Shown: piece after piece, positions 6,975 to 10,702 of the stretch
Layout of the letters: each line of letters begins with the position of its first letter
How positions within the stretch are numbered: the first letter of the stretch is position 1
NCBI GenBank assembly: GCA_964244955.1
Contig: CAXTKQ010000131.1
Coordinates: forward strand, 1 to 10,702
Direction: 5' to 3'
DNA: 10,702 nt
From: Mucilaginibacter_A sp964244955
Lineage (GTDB): Bacteria > Bacteroidota > Bacteroidia > Sphingobacteriales > Sphingobacteriaceae
The notes under the pieces: generated by a model
What the model was told of the DNA's origin: nothing
What the model saw: only the letters and a program-made list of their open reading frames with translations
Databases searched by the model: none
Made by a program: the position numbers and the translations under genes

Positions 6975-7070
6975 GTTTTTTCGCTTGATTTTTAGAAGCC
7001 TGATTTCAGGTTTTTACCAACGGTTATTCTACATTTACAAATTCCTAAACCAGCTCAAAAGAAATTAAAA

Positions 7071-7886
7071 ATGTCTGTAAATAAAGAAGTTAAGCGGATA
7101 ACCACCAATACTTTGCAGGAAATGAAGCAACGCGGCGAGAAGATTTCGATGCTTACCGCGTACGATTTTTCGATGGCAACGATTGTGGAAGATGCCGGGA
7201 TTGATGTGATGCTGGTTGGCGATTCGGCTTCCAACGTGATGGCCGGGCATGAAACAACGCTGCCCATTACGCTGGACCAGATGATCTATCACGCTTCTTC
7301 TGTTGTCCGCGCAGCAAAAAAAGCGCTGGTGGTGGTGGATTTGCCTTTCGGTTCTTATCAGGGAAATTCTAAAGAAGCCCTCAATTCAGCCATCCGAATT
7401 ATGAAAGAAGCCGGTGCACATGCCGTAAATATGGAAGGCGGGACGGAAATTGCCGAATCGGTAACGCGGATTTTGGCGGCCGGAATCCCGGTGATGGGGC
7501 ATCTGGGCTTAACGCCGCAATCCATTTATAAATTCGGGACTTATACCGTTCGGGCAAAGGAAGAAACGGAAGCGTTGAAGTTAAAATCAGACGCGTTGGC
7601 TTTGCAGGAACTGGGCTGTTTTGGTGTGGTTTTGGAGAAAATCCCGGCAAAATTAGCGCAGGAAGTAACCGAAAGTTTATCCATCCCAACCATCGGTATT
7701 GGTGCCGGCGGCAATTGCGACGGACAGGTTTTAGTGATCCACGATATGTTGGGCATGAACAAAGGTTTCAAGCCGAGGTTTTTAAGGCAATATGCAAACT
7801 TGTTTGACGAAATGAGCCGCGCTGTAAAAGCTTATGTTAAAGATGTAAAGTCGAAAGATTTTCCGGGGCAGAAAGAGCAGTATTGA
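7071..7886 (+). CDS. panB: 3-methyl-2-oxobutanoate hydroxymethyltransferase (ketopantoate hydroxymethyltransferase)
   Basis: PanB transfers a hydroxymethyl group from 5,10-methylene-tetrahydrofolate to 2-oxoisovalerate, giving ketopantoate in the pantothenate/CoA pathway. The enzyme is a cytosolic TIM barrel. The 271-residue length is typical. Family signatures are SMLTAYDFSMA (26-36), DVMLVGDSASNVMAGH (45-60), VVDLPFGSYQGN (88-99), NMEGG (120-124), GHLGLTPQS (143-151), VLEKIP (187-192) and IGIGAGGNCDGQVLV (208-222). By analogy with the E. coli enzyme, the Mg ligands are Asp51, Asp90 and Glu122, and the catalytic base is Glu189; all are present. The gene stands alone, divergent from carA and convergent with pyrC. 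The ATG gives the expected N-terminus; the upstream AAAAGAAATTAAAA is A-rich without a Shine-Dalgarno, as is usual in this phylum. Confidence 0.97.
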   Translation: MSVNKEVKRITTNTLQEMKQRGEKISMLTAYDFSMATIVEDAGIDVMLVGDSASNVMAGHETTLPITLDQMIYHASSVVRAAKKALVVVDLPFGSYQGNSKEALNSAIRIMKEAGAHAVNMEGGTEIAESVTRILAAGIPVMGHLGLTPQSIYKFGTYTVRAKEETEALKLKSDALALQELGCFGVVLEKIPAKLAQEVTESLSIPTIGIGAGGNCDGQVLVIHDMLGMNKGFKPRFLRQYANLFDEMSRAVKAYVKDVKSKDFPGQKEQY

Positions 7887-7903
7887 ATTCAGTTTTCGCC
7901 TTA

Positions 7904-7994
7904 CTGTCATTTCGACCGAAGGGAGAAATCTTCTTCAAAGCGATTAGACCTTTGTTGTTGAAAGAAGATTCCTCCCTTCGGATCGGAATGACAG
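7904..7994. repeat. 91-bp hairpin repeat between panB and pyrC, likely bidirectional terminator
   Basis: The left arm (7904-7938) starts CTGTCATTTCGACCGAAGGG and the right arm (7958-7994) is its near-complete inverse, ending GGAATGACAG, around a 19-base loop. The arms differ by two substitutions and two single-base indels. It begins 18 bases after the panB stop and ends 9 bases before the pyrC stop. The transcripts converge here, so a strong RNA hairpin would form on either strand. I recall GTCATTTCGA...GGGAGAAATCTT palindromes as abundant between Bacteroidota genes. The small open frame through it (7883-8068) is an artefact of translating the repeat. Confidence 0.85.
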
Positions 7995-8002
7995 CAGGGC
8001 AG

Positions 8003-9337
8003 CTATCTTGCAAAACCCAGCCTTTTCCCCGTTTGGTTGTTCTGCAATTTTCCGTCCGCCCAAATTAAATTTCCGGAGACAATGGTGTGCGTTATCTTGG
8101 AATTGAAAGTTTGCCCTTCAAACGGGCTCCAGCCGCATTTGTACAAAATGTTTTCTTTGGAAACTTTCCAAGGCGAATTCAAATCAACCAAAACCAAATC
8201 TGCCCAAAAGCCTTCCCGCACAAAACCTCTTTTTTCAACCTGAAAACAAATGGCCGGGTTATGGGCTGTTTTTTCGACAAGCTGTTCTATCGTTAGTTTT
8301 TGTTGATGCACCATTTCCAACAACGCAGGCAAAGCATGTTGTACCAAAGGTCCGCCGGAAGGCGCTTCGAGATAAGGTTTTGCTTTTTCTTCAGACGTAT
8401 GCGGCGCGTGGTCTGTCGCAATTACATCAATATGTCCGGCTAAAACGGCTTGCAAAATCGCGTTTCGGTCTGTTGTTGTTTTTATCGCCGGGTTCCATTT
8501 GATGAGGTTTCCTTTCTGTTCATAATCCTCGTCCGAAAACCAAAGATGGTGCACACAGGCTTCGGCAGTAACTTTTTTATCTGCTAAAGGAAGCTTTGAT
8601 TGAAATAACGGTACTTCTTTTGCCGTCGAAATATGCAGCACATGCAAACGCGTTCCGTTTTTCTTTGCCAATTCAACCGCCATCGAGGAAGACAAATAAC
8701 AAGCCTCCGTACTTCTGATTTTGGGGTGAAATTTTACCGGGATATTTTCGCCCAACAATTGTTTGTAATGGTTGAGGTTGCTTTTAATCGTCGCTTCGTC
8801 CTCACAATGGGCAGCAATCAACATAGGCGATTCTGCAAACAATCTTTCCAGCGTTTTCGGGTTGTCCACCAGCATGTTTCCGGTTGATGACCCCATAAAA
8901 ACTTTTACGCCGCACACGTTTTGCCGGTCTGTTTTTAAAACTTCCTCCAGATTATCATTGGAAACACCCATGTAAAAAGAGTAGTTGGCCAATGATTTTT
9001 GCGCGGCCAACTGATATTTATTTTCCAATAATTCCTGCGTCAACGTATTCGGAACCGTGTTCGGCATTTCCATAAAAGAAGTGATGCCGCCGGCAACCGC
9101 AGCCAAAGATTCGGAAGCCAGATCGCCTTTGTAAGTCAGGCCCGGTTCGCGGAAATGCACTTGGTCATCAATGCAACCGGGCAGCAAATGCAAACCTTGA
9201 GCGTTGATTTCCTGGTCGGCAGCCGTATCAATGGAAGGAGCAATTTTCTCGATAAAACCATTTTTCAAAAAAATATCGGAAACGTATTGTTTACCTTCGT
9301 TTACAATGGTAGCAGATTTGATGAGGATGGAAGCCAT
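8003..9337 (-). CDS. pyrC: Dihydroorotase, amidohydrolase superfamily
   Basis: The enzyme cyclises carbamoyl aspartate to dihydroorotate in de novo pyrimidine synthesis, two steps after CarA/CarB. The 444 residues fit the longer dihydroorotase/hydantoinase-like class. Landmarks are CIDDQVHFREPG (55-66), MEMPNTVPNT (89-98), GVKVFMGSSTGNML (143-156, with Lys145 the likely metal-bridging lysine), AAHCEDE (175-181, His177), LHVLHIST (231-238, His232/His235), DVIATDHAPHTSEEK (304-318, Asp309) and SGGPLVQHALPALL (327-340). The first zinc histidine of the usual HxH is Gln59, with His61 retained; I recall this DDQVH form in other Bacteroidota dihydroorotases, so it is probably a lineage variant. Allantoinase or hydantoinase is the main alternative. 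A TATCTTTG promoter element sits 4 bases before the ATG, predicting a leaderless or nearly leaderless transcript. Confidence 0.93.
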   Translation of the reverse strand: MASILIKSATIVNEGKQYVSDIFLKNGFIEKIAPSIDTAADQEINAQGLHLLPGCIDDQVHFREPGLTYKGDLASESLAAVAGGITSFMEMPNTVPNTLTQELLENKYQLAAQKSLANYSFYMGVSNDNLEEVLKTDRQNVCGVKVFMGSSTGNMLVDNPKTLERLFAESPMLIAAHCEDEATIKSNLNHYKQLLGENIPVKFHPKIRSTEACYLSSSMAVELAKKNGTRLHVLHISTAKEVPLFQSKLPLADKKVTAEACVHHLWFSDEDYEQKGNLIKWNPAIKTTTDRNAILQAVLAGHIDVIATDHAPHTSEEKAKPYLEAPSGGPLVQHALPALLEMVHQQKLTIEQLVEKTAHNPAICFQVEKRGFVREGFWADLVLVDLNSPWKVSKENILYKCGWSPFEGQTFNSKITHTIVSGNLIWADGKLQNNQTGKRLGFAR

Positions 9338-9341
9338 GCTT

Positions 9342-9349
9342 CAAAGATA
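9342..9349 (-). promoter_or_regulatory. -7 promoter element of pyrC
   Basis: The minus strand reads TATCTTTG, a full match to TAnnTTTG, then AAGC and the pyrC ATG (9335-9337). Transcription would begin at or within a few bases of the start codon. A TTTTTG ends 24 bases upstream, a little farther than the usual -33 spacing. The DEAD-box gene has almost the same arrangement. Confidence 0.6.
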
Positions 9350-9464
9350 GAAGCAGGACGAAGAATCCGGCTACAAAAAGAAAATTCTGTTGGGTTTAAA
9401 CTATCTTTCCCTTCAACAACTCAAACAAAACGTCGCCCCAAAACTGTTACCTATTTTTACCCCA

Positions 9465-9477
9465 TAAAAGAAGCATG
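9465..9477 (+). repeat. TAAAAGAAGCAT unit overlapping the lipoprotein start codon
   Basis: The stretch reads TAAAAGAAGCATG; the final ATG (9475-9477) is the start codon of the lipoprotein gene, so the motif's last C is replaced by G. The foldback is intact: TTTTA (9455-9459), loop CCCCA, TAAAA (9465-9469). The hairpin would occupy the ribosome-binding region, 5 bases before the ATG. Confidence 0.6.
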
Positions 9478-10074
9478 AAAAATTTTGCCCTGATACTGTT
9501 TTTACCCCTTATATTTTTGCTTAGCCAATGCGGCATCAACAAACAGGTTGAACAAGCCAAAGCGCTGGGCAAATGCCATTTCGATTTGGTTTCTGTGGAT
9601 AGCATGAACTTGGCGGGTGTCAGCATCAACCGATCTGAAAACGGGCAGGCAGTTAACCTGACGAGTTTGCCGCGTTTGGCAATGGGTTTGATCAGCCGTA
9701 ACATTCCGTTAAATGCCAACGTTGCCATCAGGATTACGAACGAAACGGGGCAAACAGCAGCCATTGACCAGTTTGAGTACAAGATTTTACTGCGGAACAA
9801 TGAAATTTTTAACGGTTTTGTAAACCGAAAAGTGGTTGTTCCGGCAGGCGGCGGACAAATTATTGTCCCTGTCCATGTTTTTGGCAATGTTTATAAACTG
9901 ATTGCCGACCAGCAAACCAGCCAGGCTTTTGGTGATTTGATTTCGAATTTGTCCGGTTCAACAACAACTCCAAAATCTGTGGTAACTTTCAAAATCAGGC
10001 CAACGATTGATTTGGGCGGCCATGCTTTCAATTATCCGGGTTATATTAGTTTTGATAAAGAATTTGGGAAATAG
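9475..10074 (+). CDS. Small lipoprotein, possibly LEA14-like (LEA_2) fold
   Basis: A 199-residue exported protein of uncertain function. The N-terminus is a type II signal peptide: Lys2, hydrophobic ALILFLPLIFLL (5-16), lipobox LSQC with Cys19 the likely lipidated residue. The mature part has no membrane span. Its middle (about 50-135) has the rhythm of LEA_2/water-stress domains: a SVDSMNLAG opening, then LNANVAIRITNETGQTAAI, FEYKILLRNNEIFNG, and VVVPAGGGQIIVPVHVF, i.e. alternating beta strands around an N-E/N-P-like turn. The C-terminal part (TFKIRPTIDLGG) adds another strand. That assignment is tentative. The gene is divergent from pyrC (137 bases apart). The ATG at 9475 is the only start giving a complete signal peptide, and it lies inside a copy of the TAAAAGAAGCAT repeat. 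Confidence 0.85.
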   Translation: MKNFALILFLPLIFLLSQCGINKQVEQAKALGKCHFDLVSVDSMNLAGVSINRSENGQAVNLTSLPRLAMGLISRNIPLNANVAIRITNETGQTAAIDQFEYKILLRNNEIFNGFVNRKVVVPAGGGQIIVPVHVFGNVYKLIADQQTSQAFGDLISNLSGSTTTPKSVVTFKIRPTIDLGGHAFNYPGYISFDKEFGK

Positions 10075-10145
10075 GGTTTTGGGGTACGAGGTATGAGTGC
10101 GAGGATCGGGATAATTTAAATTTAAGATTTCGTGAAAATATATTG

Positions 10146-10158
10146 GATGCTTCTTTTA
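10146..10158 (-). repeat. TAAAAGAAGCATC unit between lipoprotein and helicase genes
   Basis: This is a perfect copy in minus orientation, 71 bases after the lipoprotein stop. Read on the minus strand it is preceded by TTTATGCCAG, so a shorter foldback TTTA...TAAA remains. On the plus strand GCTTC (10149-10153) can pair with GAAGC (10174-10178), followed by five T residues. That could be a weak terminator for the lipoprotein gene, with only a 5-bp stem and a 20-base loop. Confidence 0.6.
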
Positions 10159-10237
10159 CTGGCATAAATTCCTGAAGCTTTTTCTCCAACATTTCCGCTC
10201 CCCGTTCCTTCTCACACCGCTCCTAAAAACAAAACCC

Positions 10238-10245
10238 TATCTTTG
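10238..10245 (+). promoter_or_regulatory. -7 promoter element of the DEAD-box helicase gene
   Basis: TATCTTTG fully matches the Bacteroidota -7 consensus and is followed by CAGC and the ATG at 10250. This predicts a leaderless or nearly leaderless mRNA. No TTG element is seen at the usual upstream distance. Confidence 0.6.
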
Positions 10246-10249
10246 CAGC

Positions 10250-10702
10250 ATGCCTGTAACTTTTGACGACTTTAATTTTAACCGGCAAATTTTAAATGCC
10301 ATTGCCGATGCAGGTTATACCGAACCTACCCCGATCCAGCAAAAAGCGATACCACCAATTTTAAACGGACAAGATGTAATGGGCATTGCCCAAACCGGAA
10401 CCGGAAAAACGGCCGCTTATGTTTTGCCTTTGTTGATGAAGTTGAAATTTGCGCAAGGCAACGATCCGCGCGCTTTGATCATCGCCCCAACCCGCGAACT
10501 GGCGATGCAAATCGAAGAAAACATCAAAACTTTTGCTGTAAATACCGATTTACGGACCGTGGTTTTGTACGGCGGTTTAGGCTCTAAAACACAAATCGAG
10601 CAGATTCAAAAAGGTGTGGATATCATCGTTGCTTCGCCCGGCCGCTTTTTGGATATTTATATTGCCGGCCACATTGTTACCAAAACTTTGCAGGTTTTGG
10701 TG
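10250..10702 (+). CDS. DEAD-box ATP-dependent RNA helicase (RhlE-like), N-terminal part only
   Basis: The first 151 codons of a superfamily 2 RNA helicase, open to the right edge. The protein unwinds RNA duplexes using ATP; this subfamily typically serves ribosome assembly, cold adaptation or RNA decay. Motifs appear in the standard order: F-F spacing and the Q motif GYTEPTPIQ (22-30), motif I AQTGTGKT (47-54), motif Ia PTRELA (80-85), GG (108-109), and motif Ib SPGR (129-132). The DEAD box itself would fall a few residues past the edge, after LQVLV. The opening FDDFNFNRQILNAIADAGY resembles RhlE-type proteins, but the paralogue cannot be fixed from the N-terminus. The start is supported by the N-terminus length and by the TATCTTTG element 4 bases upstream. 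Confidence 0.95.
   Translation, partial: MPVTFDDFNFNRQILNAIADAGYTEPTPIQQKAIPPILNGQDVMGIAQTGTGKTAAYVLPLLMKLKFAQGNDPRALIIAPTRELAMQIEENIKTFAVNTDLRTVVLYGGLGSKTQIEQIQKGVDIIVASPGRFLDIYIAGHIVTKTLQVLV

Noticed and set aside
7883..8068. Small open frame overlapping the end of panB
   Set aside because: It reads through the 91-bp hairpin; the LSFRPKGEIFF peptide is what this repeat encodes in that frame.
9447..9887. 146-codon minus-strand open frame
   Set aside because: It is a shadow of the lipoprotein gene, which has a clear signal peptide and lipobox on the plus strand.
2133..10158. CRISPR-like reading of the repeated 13-mer
   Set aside because: Copies are kilobases apart, in both orientations, with no regular spacers and no cas genes.
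3606..10158. Reading the TAAAAGAAGCATC motif as a general transcription terminator
   Set aside because: Only the 3606 copy, and weakly the 10146 copy, have a pairing partner downstream. Others lie upstream of or between divergent genes.

Overview
This window looks like chromosomal DNA of a Bacteroidota bacterium, most likely of the Sphingobacteriaceae (Mucilaginibacter/Pedobacter-like). The signs are TAnnTTTG-type promoter elements, almost no Shine-Dalgarno sequences, a Gln-variant dihydroorotase, SPII lipoproteins, and intergenic palindromes of a kind I associate with this phylum. The genus is inferred from pattern recognition, not from a search.

Layout. On the left, on the minus strand, a circularly permuted ATP-grasp gene (546-1994) is followed by a truncated alpha-E gene (1-526); together they form a conserved operon thought to build or modify a peptide. 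A 428-bp AT-rich gap with a 92-bp inverted-repeat element separates them from a lipoprotein-type aldose 1-epimerase (2423-3589, +). Next is an AT-rich accessory gene (3820-5442, +) encoding an ABC/OLD-type ATPase fused to a DUF4435/TOPRIM-like domain. It resembles a one-gene version of the PARIS phage-defence pair AriA/AriB and is flanked by inverted copies of a 39-bp repeat. The right half is housekeeping: carA (5751-6863, -), panB (7071-7886, +), pyrC (8003-9337, -), a small lipoprotein (9475-10074, +) and the start of a DEAD-box RNA helicase (10250 to the edge, +). carA and pyrC both serve de novo pyrimidine synthesis and panB serves pantothenate/CoA synthesis, but they are separate transcription units on alternating strands.

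Three unrelated intergenic repeat families are present. (i) TAAAAGAAGCAT(C) has six near-perfect and two degenerate copies, most preceded by a TTTTA...TAAAA foldback; one copy contains a gene's start codon. (ii) A 39-bp repeat with the core ATTTGTAATCCCG has three copies, two of them in inverted orientation around the ATPase gene. (iii) A 91-bp hairpin lies between the convergent panB and pyrC genes.

The most interesting part is 3.7-5.7 kb: a compositionally distinct, repeat-bounded, probable defence gene inserted between conserved housekeeping genes. No tRNA, rRNA, CRISPR array or recognisable transposase gene was seen.
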